The notes below the pieces were generated by a model. That model was not told the DNA's origin and did not search any database. It saw only the letters and a list, made by a program, of their open reading frames with translations. A program made the position numbers and the translations under genes. From the NCBI GenBank assembly GCA_035637115.1, contig DASPXV010000114.1, positions 4,306 through 68,305 of the forward strand: DNA of 64,000 bases, given 5' to 3'. Positions 7,993 through 16,973 of this stretch are shown piece after piece; position 1 is the first letter of the stretch, and each line of letters begins with the position of its first letter. The stretch comes from JAICSD01 sp035637115 (lineage in GTDB: Bacteria; Acidobacteriota; Vicinamibacteria; Vicinamibacterales; 2-12-FULL-66-21).

Positions 7993-8625
7993 ATGGCCAT
8001 CCCGAGCTCCCTCGTTATCGCGAATGGGAGAACGGTAGCGCCGCGGTGCGCGTCATGGCGGGCGGCGCTGCCCGTCCTGGAAACGCGCCGCGCGATTCTT
8101 CGTGAAGTCAGGCCGCGAGATGCGGCTCACCTGGCCGCGTCACTTGGCGGGCCGAAGGTGCTCGATTACCTTCCGCTCGGACCGTCCACCGAGGAGCATT
8201 TCGCGCGATTCATCCGCTGGGTAAGACGCGAGCGGCGCGCCGGGCGCTATCTGTGCTTCGCGGTCGTACCGCGCGAACGTAGAACGGCGGCCGGACTCTT
8301 CCAGCTATGGCCGATCGAGCCTGGATTTGGCACCGCGGAAATCGGATTCGCGCTCGACGCCACGCTGTGGGGTTCCGGCACGTTTCAGCCATGCGCGACG
8401 GCGGCAATTGATTTCGCGATGGACACGCTCGGCGTGCGGCGCCTGGAATGCCGCTCGGCCGTCGGGAACGGGCGCGGCGCGGCCGCGCTCAGAAAGCTCG
8501 GCGCCGTTGCGGAAGGAACGCTGCGGCAATGCTTTCCCTGTCCACTGGGTCTGCTCGACCACACGATCTGGTCGATTCTCTCGCACGAATGGCGCGCGTC
8601 GCGGGAACGGGCGAGGCTGACGTGA
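7993..8625 (+). CDS. GNAT N-acetyltransferase, RimJ/RimL type
   Basis: 210 residues; ATG abuts the subtilase TGA. After an N-terminal extension, LETRRAILREVRPRDAAHLAA matches the start of the RimJ/RimL-like fold, AEIGFALDATLWGSG the central strand and helix, and LGVRRLECRSAVGNGRGAAALRKLGAVAEGTLRQ the acetyl-CoA-binding and C-terminal motifs. It probably acetylates a protein N-terminus or small molecule; the substrate is unknown. It overlaps the next gene by four bases (GTGA), so subtilase, acetyltransferase and HD-GYP appear to be one operon. Confidence 0.85.
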   Translation: MAIPSSLVIANGRTVAPRCASWRAALPVLETRRAILREVRPRDAAHLAASLGGPKVLDYLPLGPSTEEHFARFIRWVRRERRAGRYLCFAVVPRERRTAAGLFQLWPIEPGFGTAEIGFALDATLWGSGTFQPCATAAIDFAMDTLGVRRLECRSAVGNGRGAAALRKLGAVAEGTLRQCFPCPLGLLDHTIWSILSHEWRASRERARLT

Positions 8626-10511
8626 GCTCGGCGATCTCCGCGACCTGCCGCAAGTACGTAGTCACGGTCGGCGCGATCGGGCTGGTGCCGATTGCGTGGG
8701 CCGTCGGACGTGTGATCGCGCAGCCGCCGCATCCGTTATGGTACGTCGCCGCCGCGCTCGCGCTTCTCAGCGGGCCGCTCTGCATCCGCATTCCGTCGAT
8801 GCAGGCCACGATCTCGGTCTCCGAGGGCGTGATCTTCACGTCGGCGCTGTTGTTCGGCCCGGCGGCAGCGACGGTGGTCGCGGTGATCGACGGTCTCGCG
8901 GTATCGCTGTGGAGCAGGAAGCGCACGCGCGTCCGCCTCCTGTTCGGCATCGCGGAGCCGGCGATTTCCGTCTGCCTCTCGGCACTGCTCTTCTACCAGC
9001 TGGCCGGCGTCCCGCCGCTCCTCGAACAATCGAGCGCATTCGGCCCTCTCGTCGTACCGCTCCTGACCCTGACGACGACGTATTTCCTGCTCAATACGCT
9101 GATCGCCGGCGCCGCAGTATGGCTGGACACCGACGTTGCACCAGTCGCGTTGCTGCGTCAGCACCTGCCGCACATGGCGCTGGATTTCTGCGTCAGCCTG
9201 TCCGTGTGCGCGTTGCTCGTGCAGTCGCACCGGGACATGACATTGACTGCGGTCATCGTCTTCGGGCCGATGCTGCTGGCGTCGTACCTGTCCTCGCATT
9301 ACGCGGCCTCACGCCTCGAGGACACCAGCCGGCACCTGACGGAGCTGCGCCGGCTGTACGACTCCACCGTCGAGACGCTCGCGATGGCGATCGACGCGAA
9401 GGACCAGGTGACCCACGGCCACATTCGTCGCGTGCAGCTCCTCAGCACGAGGCTCGCAACGGCGCTCGGCGCATCCCGCAAAGAGGTCCAGGCGCTCGAG
9501 GCCGCCGCGCTGCTGCACGATCTCGGGAAGCTCGCCGTGCCCGAGCACATTCTCAACAAGCCGGGCCCATTGTCTCCGGCGGAATACGAAGAGATGAAGA
9601 AGCACGCGAGCATCGGTGCGTCGATTCTCTCGGGCATCGACTTTCCGTTCCCGCTGGTTTCTCTCGTCCGGCACCATCACGAGAACTGGGACGGCACTGG
9701 GTACCCGGATGGCCTGGCCGGCGATGCCATACCGGTCGGCGCGCGCATTCTGGCCGTTGTCGACTGCTATGACGCGCTGACCTCGGACCGGCCGTACCGC
9801 CGGCGCATGAGCCACCATGATGCGCTCGAAATCATCCGCTGCCGGAGCGGCCGCATGTACGACGCGGCTGTTGTGGACGCCTTCATCCGGCTGCCGCGTC
9901 CGACAGAAGCGGAGATGGAGCCGACAGAAGCCGAGATCGCGTCGCCGCTGCGGCGCCGCGTCGCGTCAGTGCTCGAAGGGACTGGAGCGCGCCAGCTCGC
10001 TCCGGCGCCTTCCAGCAATACGAAGCTAAGGCGGGACTGGGTCACGCAGTTTCTGGCGACGGTCGAAGGCGCGGACTGGGACGATGCGGCGCGGCGGATT
10101 GCATCGTTCGTGTCGCAGGCCGCTCCAGAATCGGTGGCGGTGCTCTTCCGGTTCGACGCGCGGCGTCACGTTCTTGCGGTCGCCGGTCTGCACCGTACGC
10201 TCGACGGCCGCATCCCCGACCAGGTCGCGGTGGGCGAAGGCGTGAGCGGATGGGTCGCGGCGAATCGCAGGACGATGGCGAATGCGGACGCCGCGCTGGA
10301 TCTCGGCGATGCCGCGGGTGTCGTGCGCCCGCCGCTGCGCTCGTGCGTCAGCGTGCCGCTCCTGCACGACGGAGATCTGGCTGGCGTCCTCACAGTGTAT
10401 TCACCCTACGCGTTCGGCGAGCTCGACCGGCTGATTGTCGAGTGGCTCGCGGAAGGGCTGCCTGGAGCGCTGAACGCCGAGATGGTCCAGATGCGTCAGC
10501 GCCTCGCGTAA
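8622..10511 (+). CDS. Membrane HD-GYP phosphodiesterase with C-terminal GAF domain
   Basis: 629 residues from GTG 8622, chosen because it overlaps the preceding stop (GTGA), has cgagg upstream and puts the membrane region near the N-terminus as in the 639 paralog. Several membrane segments span ~10-215. The HD-GYP domain has LLHDLGK, RHHHENWDGTGYP and VVDCYDALTSDRPYR, so phosphodiesterase activity on cyclic-di-GMP is likely. A GAF domain (~470-610) ends the protein; the degenerate GGDEF part of the first paralog is missing. Base composition is typical of the rest of the window. Confidence 0.88.
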   Translation: MSSAISATCRKYVVTVGAIGLVPIAWAVGRVIAQPPHPLWYVAAALALLSGPLCIRIPSMQATISVSEGVIFTSALLFGPAAATVVAVIDGLAVSLWSRKRTRVRLLFGIAEPAISVCLSALLFYQLAGVPPLLEQSSAFGPLVVPLLTLTTTYFLLNTLIAGAAVWLDTDVAPVALLRQHLPHMALDFCVSLSVCALLVQSHRDMTLTAVIVFGPMLLASYLSSHYAASRLEDTSRHLTELRRLYDSTVETLAMAIDAKDQVTHGHIRRVQLLSTRLATALGASRKEVQALEAAALLHDLGKLAVPEHILNKPGPLSPAEYEEMKKHASIGASILSGIDFPFPLVSLVRHHHENWDGTGYPDGLAGDAIPVGARILAVVDCYDALTSDRPYRRRMSHHDALEIIRCRSGRMYDAAVVDAFIRLPRPTEAEMEPTEAEIASPLRRRVASVLEGTGARQLAPAPSSNTKLRRDWVTQFLATVEGADWDDAARRIASFVSQAAPESVAVLFRFDARRHVLAVAGLHRTLDGRIPDQVAVGEGVSGWVAANRRTMANADAALDLGDAAGVVRPPLRSCVSVPLLHDGDLAGVLTVYSPYAFGELDRLIVEWLAEGLPGALNAEMVQMRQRLA

Positions 10512-10552
10512 GACCCGCAACCTTTCCCCGCCCGCTCCCGTCCAATTCGATC

Positions 10553-10575
10553 GATAATATCCACCACAATGTGGT
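10553..10575 (+). promoter_or_regulatory. padR promoter with palindrome over the start codon
   Basis: GATAAT at 10553-10558 lies 10 bases before ATG 10569. A perfect palindrome ACCACA-A-TGTGGT (10563-10575) covers the expected transcription start and the start codon. PadR repressors commonly autoregulate, so this is a plausible operator. Confidence 0.45.
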
Positions 10576-10910
10576 TTAAATCCAGGTCCGCCGCCCTCGG
10601 CGACTTCGAACAACTGGTACTGCTCGGCGTCCTGCGCCTGGACGACGAGGCGTATGGCGCCGCGATCCGGCAGGAAATCCACGCGCGCTCGGCCCGCGAC
10701 GTGTCGATCAACGCGGTGTACACGACGCTCGACAGGCTCGAGAGCAAGGGGCTGTTGCGGTCATGGGTTGGCGAGCCGACGGCGCAACGCGGCGGACGCC
10801 GACGCAAGTTCTACGCGCTCAAGCCGGCAGGCACGGCGGCGCTGCGCCACGCATACCACGCGCTTCAGTCGATGGCGGCCGGCCTCGAGGGACGGTTAAA
10901 CGCCAAGTGA
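10569..10910 (+). CDS. PadR-family transcriptional repressor
   Basis: 113 residues, the usual size of the short PadR subfamily. LGDFEQLVLLGVLRLDDEAYGAAIRQEI, VYTTLDRLESKGLLRSW and GGRRRKFYALKPAGTAAL are the winged-helix core and recognition elements. The gene overlaps the ADOP permease by four bases (GTGA), the standard pairing in Acidobacteriota. Probably represses its own operon in response to a toxic compound or envelope cue; the ligand is unknown. Confidence 0.93.
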   Translation: MWFKSRSAALGDFEQLVLLGVLRLDDEAYGAAIRQEIHARSARDVSINAVYTTLDRLESKGLLRSWVGEPTAQRGGRRRKFYALKPAGTAALRHAYHALQSMAAGLEGRLNAK

Positions 10911-13561
10911 CGCATCATCCACCCGCGCTCGCGGTGAGGCTGCTGCGATGGCGGCTGCCGCCGGAGTGGCAGGACTTCATCCTGGGGGATCTCGAAGAAG
11001 AGTTCCGCCTGCGGGCCGATACTTCGCCCGCCGCCGCGCGCCGCTGGTTCTGGCGTCAGGCGATCCGCTGCGCCGCCGCGCCCCCGAAACCGAATAACGC
11101 GACTCGTCCTTTTCATCTCGTCGATCGCCCTGGAGACCCGTTCATGCGCGCGATTCTTTCCGATATCCGCCACGCGCTTCGCGTGTTCATCCGTACGCCC
11201 TCATATGCGCTCGCCGTCGCAGCCGTGCTCGCGCTCGGCATCGGCGCGAACACGGCAATCTTCAGCATCGTGAACGCGGTGCTGCTGCGGCCGCTGCCCT
11301 TCGAGCAGCCGGATCGTCTCGTTCGCGTGTTCCACGTGCCGCCGCAAACGACGTTTCCCGGCATGGAGACCTTCCCGCTGTCGCCGGCGAACTTTCTCGA
11401 CTATCAGCGCGAGAGCTCGTCGTTCGAAGCCATGGCGGCATACAACTTCCGGCAGCTGACGCTGACGGGGACCGGCAACGCGGAAGCGCTGCGCGTGGCG
11501 GTCGTCGGACCTGACTTCTTCAGGATCGTCCGAACGCAGCCCACGCTCGGCCGCACGTTCGTGGCCGAGGAGTACGATCCCGCGCGCGCCAAAGTCGTGG
11601 TGATCAGCGAGGGTTTCTGGCGCAGTCACCTCGGCGCCGCGCCCGACACCGTCGGCCGCACGCTCACGTTCGACGGACAGACCTACACCGTCGTCGGAGT
11701 GATGCCGAAGCGCTTCTCCATGAACGCGTGGGGCGCGACGATGGTGCCGATGTGGGCGCCGCTGGCCTGGACGGACAAGGACCGCACCGTCCGCGAGAAC
11801 CACAACTACCAGGGAATCGCGCGGCTCAAGCCCGGAGTGGATCTCGCGCAGGCGAAGTCCGAGCTGCAAGTGATCTCGAAGCGGCTCGAACAGGCGTATC
11901 CCGCCGAGAACGCCGGATGGGGAGGGACCGCCATCCCGCTGCAGGAATTAATCGTCGGCGACATTCGGCGATCACTGCTGATGCTGCTCGCCGCAGTGGC
12001 GCTCGTGCTGCTCATCGCCTGCGCGAACGTCGGCAACCTGATCCTCGCGCGATCGATGAACCGCCGGAAAGAGATCGCGATTCGCGCGGTGCTCGGCGCC
12101 GGCAGGCGCCGCGTCTTCCAGCACCTGCTCGTCGAGTCGCTGGTGTTGTCGATCGCGGGCGGCGCCGCCGGACTGCTGCTGGCGCAGATCGTGATCAGCG
12201 GGGGCGCGTCACTCGTGGCGAACCAGGTGCCGCGCGCCGAAGAGGCCTCCGTCGACGTCCGCGTGCTGCTCTTCGTGCTCGCGGCGTCCATCCTGACGGG
12301 CATCCTCGCGGGCCTCGTCCCCGCGCTGCGCGCCGGCCGCACCGATCTGAATGACACGCTCAAAGAAGGGGGACGCAGCGATGCGTCCGGCGCCGGCTCG
12401 CTCACGCGGCGCGCGCTGATCGTCGCCGAAGTCGCCCTCTCGCTCATGCTGCTGATGGGCGCCGGCGTGATGATCAGAAGCCTGCAGGCGCTGCGGCACG
12501 TGGACGCGGGTTTCAATCCGCGCAGCGTTCTGAAGATGGATCTCAACCTCCCGGACGCGCGGTACAAGGAGCCCGCGCAGCGGCGCGCCTTCTACGATGC
12601 GCTGATGGACCGGCTCGGGGCGCTGCCGCGGGTGCAGAGCGCCGGCTGGGTGGACACACTGCCGGTGACGGGCGGCGGATCCGTGCAGCCGCTCGTGATC
12701 GAAGGACGGGCGGAGCTGAACCCGCGCGAGCAGCCGACGGTGTCGGTCCGTGTCGCCAGCGCCGGCTACATGAAGACGATGGAGATCCCGATGCTGCGGG
12801 GACGCGACTTCCGCAGCGGCGACGAGCACGCGCTGCTCGTCAGCGCATCCGCGGCAAAACTCTTGTGGGGTGACACGGATCCGGTCGGGCGCCGCGCCAC
12901 GCTGCCGCTCATTTCCCGCACGCGCACGATCGAGGTCGTCGGGGTTGTCGGCGATGTAAAGGAGCAACTCGCGGAGAAGGCGCCGCCAACCGTCTACTAC
13001 TACATGCGCGACCTGCCATTCGGGGACGCGTCCGTCGCGCTGCGCACGTCCGCCGATCCCGAGAGCGTCGCGCGGGCGGCGGTGGCCGCGGTCCACGCGA
13101 TGGATGCGCAGCTTCCGGTGCAGGCCGTGCACTCGATGGACGAGGTGATTGAAGAGACGCTCGTCAACGAGCGCTTCCGCGCCCTGTTACTCGAAGCCTT
13201 TGCGGCGGCGGCACTGATGCTCGCATCCGTCGGCATCTACAGCGTGCTGTCCTATCTCGTACGCGGCCGCCGGCGCGAGATCGGCATTCGCACGGCGCTC
13301 GGCGCGCGGACGTCCGACGTCCTGCGACTGGTGCTGCTGGAAGGATTAAAGCCCGCGTTGCTGGGGATCGCGATCGGTACCGCCGGCGCGCTGCTGGCCG
13401 CGGGCATGCTCGACAAGCTCGTATTCGGCGTCAAGGCATCGGACCCGCTGACGCTCGCCGTGGTAGCGGGCGCGTTGCTGCTGGTGTCAATCGCCGCAAG
13501 CCTGCTGCCGGCGTGGCGCGCCACGAAGCTCGATCCGCTGACAATCCTGCGCGACAGCTAA
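10907..13561 (+). CDS. ADOP-family MacB/FtsX-like permease
   Basis: 884 residues from GTG 10907, overlapping the padR stop. The N-terminal ~80 residues form the permease prefix domain (RLLRWRLPPEWQDFILGDLEEEF). Two copies of the MacB periplasmic/FtsX unit follow: a first membrane segment (VAAVLALGIGANTAIFSIVNAVLLRPLPF), a periplasmic region (~170-350), three membrane helices (~350-480), a second periplasmic region and three C-terminal helices with YLVRGRRREIGIRTALGAR. The ATPase partner is not encoded next to it, as usual for these orphan permeases. Likely an efflux or mechanotransmission membrane component. Confidence 0.93.
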   Translation: MTHHPPALAVRLLRWRLPPEWQDFILGDLEEEFRLRADTSPAAARRWFWRQAIRCAAAPPKPNNATRPFHLVDRPGDPFMRAILSDIRHALRVFIRTPSYALAVAAVLALGIGANTAIFSIVNAVLLRPLPFEQPDRLVRVFHVPPQTTFPGMETFPLSPANFLDYQRESSSFEAMAAYNFRQLTLTGTGNAEALRVAVVGPDFFRIVRTQPTLGRTFVAEEYDPARAKVVVISEGFWRSHLGAAPDTVGRTLTFDGQTYTVVGVMPKRFSMNAWGATMVPMWAPLAWTDKDRTVRENHNYQGIARLKPGVDLAQAKSELQVISKRLEQAYPAENAGWGGTAIPLQELIVGDIRRSLLMLLAAVALVLLIACANVGNLILARSMNRRKEIAIRAVLGAGRRRVFQHLLVESLVLSIAGGAAGLLLAQIVISGGASLVANQVPRAEEASVDVRVLLFVLAASILTGILAGLVPALRAGRTDLNDTLKEGGRSDASGAGSLTRRALIVAEVALSLMLLMGAGVMIRSLQALRHVDAGFNPRSVLKMDLNLPDARYKEPAQRRAFYDALMDRLGALPRVQSAGWVDTLPVTGGGSVQPLVIEGRAELNPREQPTVSVRVASAGYMKTMEIPMLRGRDFRSGDEHALLVSASAAKLLWGDTDPVGRRATLPLISRTRTIEVVGVVGDVKEQLAEKAPPTVYYYMRDLPFGDASVALRTSADPESVARAAVAAVHAMDAQLPVQAVHSMDEVIEETLVNERFRALLLEAFAAAALMLASVGIYSVLSYLVRGRRREIGIRTALGARTSDVLRLVLLEGLKPALLGIAIGTAGALLAAGMLDKLVFGVKASDPLTLAVVAGALLLVSIAASLLPAWRATKLDPLTILRDS

Positions 13562-13567
13562 CGGGGT

Positions 13568-14086
13568 TTACGCGCCGAGCGTGCGTTTCGCCTGCGCGTT
13601 GTGGCGAATGGTGTGGGCCGTCGCCCAGTCGCCGATGTCCGCCAGCGCAACGGTACCGATCACCGGGTGTGTGATCACATAGCGCCGGCCGCGCTCTTCG
13701 GTGAGCCCCGCGAGCGCGGCGTCCATTTTTGACGCAGCGTCCGAGAGCGCCTTCAACACGTCATCGCGGCTGGCGGCGGCGGGCGGCTGCACGCGCTTTC
13801 CTGCTTCGAGCTTCCCGGGAATCGCGGCGAGGATCTCGGACCACGGCTTCGCGGAGACGCCGTCCGGCAATTCCTTCGCGCCGGGAATCTCTCCTGAAAC
13901 GAGCCCGGCGAACGAGGCGTCCACGGCGGCCACGTGCCAGCCAATTTGCGCCGCCGACCAGCCTTCCCCTTCAGGAACGCGCGCCGCCGCCTCCGCCGAC
14001 GCCTCCGTCAGCCGCTTGACGAACCGCGCGTGCGCCTCCTGGTAGGCCCGACGCACGCGCATGATCTTTTCACTGTGAGTTTCCAT
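13568..14086 (-). CDS. DinB-like four-helix protein
   Basis: 172 residues. Conserved features of the DinB/YfiT metal-binding four-helix bundle are visible: EGWSAAQIGWHVAAVDASF near residue 42, with a His, and a C-terminal ADIGDWATAHTIRHNAQAKRTL with two more His. Some members are thiol transferases, but the substrate cannot be told. It starts two bases after the stop of the dehydrogenase-like gene, so the two are probably cotranscribed. Confidence 0.75.
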   Translation of the reverse strand: METHSEKIMRVRRAYQEAHARFVKRLTEASAEAAARVPEGEGWSAAQIGWHVAAVDASFAGLVSGEIPGAKELPDGVSAKPWSEILAAIPGKLEAGKRVQPPAAASRDDVLKALSDAASKMDAALAGLTEERGRRYVITHPVIGTVALADIGDWATAHTIRHNAQAKRTLGA

Positions 14087-14088
14087 CC

Positions 14089-15102
14089 TCAGCCGCCGAA
14101 ATACGAGGGAATGGGCATGTCGCGCATCGTGTGAAGACCCGGCGCAACTTCGAGGATCTTCGGGATCGAATTCACTGTGATCGATGCTGTCGCCACATCA
14201 CCGTGCACGCCGCCGGCGATCTTGCTCTTGATGTGCGGCGAGCCGACGATCTCCACCTGGTCGTACGATTCCGGCGCGCCCAGATACGCTTCCATGTGGA
14301 GCGTGATGATCGGCTGGCCATTGCGGTAGCCGATTCCATCCTGCACCAGGCCGCAGACGTAGCCTTCATCCACGGCGAGAAACTCGCTGGCGACGGTCGT
14401 CGTGGCGATCTTCGGCTGGATCTCGTCGGTAATCTTGTCCAGTTTCCAGCCCATCGCATCCGCGATCATCGACACCGACTCCGCGAGACCCACATGACGC
14501 ACGCTCGCGTCATCCACCTTCTTCTGGAACTGCTCGCGTGTCAGGCCCGCGCCGATCTTCTGCTGGAAGGGCAGCCGGCGGACGCGGGCATCCTGGATGC
14601 GGTCGATCCGAATGCCGTCGACGCGCTCGCACACGCCGGTGAGCGTGATCGGCAGCGCGTCCATCGTGAAGCCGGGATTCACGCCGGTGCCCAGCACCGC
14701 CACTTTTCCTTTCTTCGCCGCGGCGTGGATCGCGCGCGCGTATTTCATGTTGCCGCCCGTCGGATAGGCGAGCTCTTCAGTTGTCGACACGATGGGCACC
14801 TTCAATTTCAGGATCTCTTCCATCTGCGGCAGCACTTTTTTCAGCGACGACACCGTGCACAGCACGACGACGTCGGGGCGCGTGGACTTGATGGTCTTCT
14901 TCGCGTCGGCGGACACCTTCACACGAAGCAGACGGCCGACGCCGGCGACCTCTCCGAGATCGCGTCCGGCCTTGGCGGGATCGATATCAACCGCGCCGAC
15001 AATCTTGAAGCCGCGGCGCTCGGCCACCTGCTTCACCACCGCCGCGCCGATGGGACCCAACCCGTAATGCAGAACGCGAATTGGTCCTTTCCGTGTTGCC
15101 AT
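14089..15102 (-). CDS. Dihydrodipicolinate-reductase-like NAD(P)-dependent oxidoreductase
   Basis: 337 residues. An N-terminal Rossmann domain starts RVLHYGLGPIGAAVVKQVAERRGFKIVGAVDIDP. The central part (GTGVNPGFTMDALPITLTG) and length match the 2,4-diaminopentanoate dehydrogenase-like branch of the DapB superfamily rather than lysine-pathway DapB (~270 residues). The reaction is probably an NAD(P)H-linked amine or imine oxidoreduction; the substrate is not predictable. First gene of a two-gene minus-strand operon with the DinB-like protein. Confidence 0.75.
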   Translation of the reverse strand: MATRKGPIRVLHYGLGPIGAAVVKQVAERRGFKIVGAVDIDPAKAGRDLGEVAGVGRLLRVKVSADAKKTIKSTRPDVVVLCTVSSLKKVLPQMEEILKLKVPIVSTTEELAYPTGGNMKYARAIHAAAKKGKVAVLGTGVNPGFTMDALPITLTGVCERVDGIRIDRIQDARVRRLPFQQKIGAGLTREQFQKKVDDASVRHVGLAESVSMIADAMGWKLDKITDEIQPKIATTTVASEFLAVDEGYVCGLVQDGIGYRNGQPIITLHMEAYLGAPESYDQVEIVGSPHIKSKIAGGVHGDVATASITVNSIPKILEVAPGLHTMRDMPIPSYFGG

Positions 15103-15136
15103 CTATGACTCCTGAATGAATGAATCCAAGCGGCCG

Positions 15137-15142
15137 ATTATA
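15137..15142 (-). promoter_or_regulatory. -10 element for the 14089-15102 gene
   Basis: Reading the minus strand, TATAAT is a perfect -10 hexamer 34 bases before ATG 15102. No good -35 is seen at the usual spacing. The neighbouring plus-strand gene starts nearby, so the region also carries that gene's leader. Confidence 0.45.
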
Positions 15143-15167
15143 CCTTCCTGATGTAGGATTCCGCACT

Positions 15168-15914
15168 GTGGGGGACCGATCCAGGACGGGCGCGGCGCAC
15201 GCATTCACGGACGGAATCGCGCGCGTTGCGGCGGCGCCGACGGTGCTCGCCGGCACGATTGCGATCGTGTCGTTCTACGGCGGATCCGCCGACGTCAGGC
15301 ACGCGATCGGCGCGGTGCTAATCTGGGCCTTTCTTTCCGGCGGCGTGCTCGATCGTTACGCGCGCCGCCGCGCGACGCGCGCGCGCGGATTCTTCGGCGC
15401 CTGCGGCGCGCATCTCGGCGCGATGCTGCGTCTCGCCCTCGTCAACGCGCTGCTCCTGGGCGCCTTTCACCTCGCCATCGGCGGCGATTTCCCCAACGGC
15501 TACGTGCACGAAGCGGCGTTCGTCATCGCGCTGTTCCTGACGCTCGTACTGTCATTCGCGCAGGTGCGCATCGCCGTCGAGGATCGACGCAGCGCATTGG
15601 GCGCGCTGCTCGGCGGCGCTCGATTCGTGTTCCGGAATCCTGCATCCATCGTCCTTTTCTCCGTCTTCGTGCTCGCGGCGATGGGCGTCCTGCTGGCTTC
15701 CGAACGCCTCGTGCCGGCATCGAACTACTGGGTGATCGCCGAAGGGGCCATCGTCCTCGAGTGCTTTCTCGCGCTCGCCTGGCTCGCGACCGCCGTCTCG
15801 CTCTTCCAGGCGAGGCTCGCGCATGACGGATACACCGCGGCGCCTCCGATGACGTGGCCCGAATCGCCTGCCGCCGAAGCCATCGCCAACGCCTCCCCCG
15901 CTGTCACGCCATGA
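15168..15914 (+). CDS. Hypothetical polytopic membrane protein
   Basis: About 248 residues from GTG 15168, preceded by a weak tagga; ATG 15120 in the same frame is an alternative that would add 16 residues. Hydrophobic segments are visible at about APTVLAGTIAIVSFYG, HAIGAVLIWAFLSGGVL, LRLALVNALLLGAFHLAI, AFVIALFLTLVLSFA, ASIVLFSVFVLAAMGVLLA and AIVLECFLALAWLATAV, giving roughly six helices. No family is recognised. It overlaps the following response regulator (ATGA), so the two may be linked in function. Confidence 0.65.
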   Translation: MGDRSRTGAAHAFTDGIARVAAAPTVLAGTIAIVSFYGGSADVRHAIGAVLIWAFLSGGVLDRYARRRATRARGFFGACGAHLGAMLRLALVNALLLGAFHLAIGGDFPNGYVHEAAFVIALFLTLVLSFAQVRIAVEDRRSALGALLGGARFVFRNPASIVLFSVFVLAAMGVLLASERLVPASNYWVIAEGAIVLECFLALAWLATAVSLFQARLAHDGYTAAPPMTWPESPAAEAIANASPAVTP

Positions 15915-16960
15915 TGTCCCGCTCGTTCCGGAACGCCCGCATCCTCATCGTGGATGACGAGGATGCGAACGTCGAGATTCTTCGACGGATACTCACGCGC
16001 GCCGGGTTCGTCCGCATCGAGAGCACGACCGACTCGCGCCAGGCCGCCCCGCTCTACGTCCAGCACCGGCCGGACCTGATCCTGCTCGACCTGCACATGG
16101 CGCACATGGACGGGCTCGCGGTCATGAACCAGTTGAACGAGATCGCCGAGGCGTCGTACTTGCCGATCCTCATCCTGTCCGCCGATCTGACCCAGGAGGC
16201 GCGCCGCGAAGCGCTCTCGCGCGGCGCAAAGGATTTCGTCAACAAGCCCTTCCAGCAGGACGAATTGCTGCTGCGCATCAAGACGCTGCTCGAGACGCGG
16301 TTTCTCTACATCCAGATCCAGAGCCAGAACCAGCTGCTCGAAGCGAAGGTCCGCGAGCGTACTCGCGAGCTCGTCGAGGCGCAGATCGAGATCATCGAGC
16401 GGCTCGCAATCGCCGCCGAATTCCGCGATGACAACACCGGCCAGCACACGCAGCGCGTCGGCCAGATGTCGGCGCTTCTCGCGCGGCAGCTCGGACTGCC
16501 GGACTCGCAGGTGTCGCTCATCGCGCGCGCCGCGCCGCTGCACGATGTCGGAAAGATCGGCGTGCCCGACACCATCCTCCTCAAGATGGGCAAGCTCTCC
16601 CCGGCGGAATTCGAGGTCGTGAAACAGCACACGACGATCGGCGCACGCATCTTGTCCGGCGGGAAGTTTCCGCTGCTTCGCCTCGCTGAAGAGATTGCCT
16701 TTTCGCATCATGAGCGATGGGACGGCGACGGGTACGCGGGATTACGCCGGACCGATATTCCGCTCGCGGGACGCGTCGTCGCCGTCGCGGATGTATTCGA
16801 TGCGCTCACGCAACAACGGCCGTATAAACCTGCATGGCCAGTAGCAGAGGCGATCGACGAAATCGATCGGCAACGCGAACGCCAGTTCGATCCCGGCGTG
16901 GTGGAGGCTTTTCTCCGCGTGATCACGGCATCGCCCGCGCTGACGAAAAAGTCCTGCTGA
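15911..16960 (+). CDS. Response regulator with HD-GYP output domain (RpfG-like)
   Basis: 349 residues from ATG 15911, overlapping the upstream stop. The receiver domain (~8-125) has acidic residues in LIVDDED, the phosphoacceptor Asp in LILLDLHM and the Lys in FVNKPF. A coiled linker (QNQLLEAKVRERTRELVEAQIEII) leads to an HD-GYP domain with PLHDVGKIGVPD, HHERWDGDGYAG and VADVFDALTQQRPYK. GYP is changed to GYA, which many active members tolerate. Probably a phosphorylation-controlled cyclic-di-GMP phosphodiesterase; no cognate kinase is adjacent. Third HD-GYP protein in the window. Confidence 0.92.
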   Translation: MMSRSFRNARILIVDDEDANVEILRRILTRAGFVRIESTTDSRQAAPLYVQHRPDLILLDLHMAHMDGLAVMNQLNEIAEASYLPILILSADLTQEARREALSRGAKDFVNKPFQQDELLLRIKTLLETRFLYIQIQSQNQLLEAKVRERTRELVEAQIEIIERLAIAAEFRDDNTGQHTQRVGQMSALLARQLGLPDSQVSLIARAAPLHDVGKIGVPDTILLKMGKLSPAEFEVVKQHTTIGARILSGGKFPLLRLAEEIAFSHHERWDGDGYAGLRRTDIPLAGRVVAVADVFDALTQQRPYKPAWPVAEAIDEIDRQRERQFDPGVVEAFLRVITASPALTKKSC

Positions 16961-16966
16961 TATAGT
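16961..16966 (+). promoter_or_regulatory. -10 element of nadE, near-leaderless
   Basis: TATAGT starts directly after the stop of the response regulator and ends 7 bases before ATG 16974. A start site at the normal distance would fall on or next to the initiation codon. Confidence 0.4.
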
Positions 16967-16973
16967 TCCGCAG

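Noticed and set aside
14131..15108. 325-codon plus-strand frame over the dehydrogenase-like gene
   Set aside because: His/Arg-rich shadow; the opposite strand encodes a Rossmann-fold enzyme.
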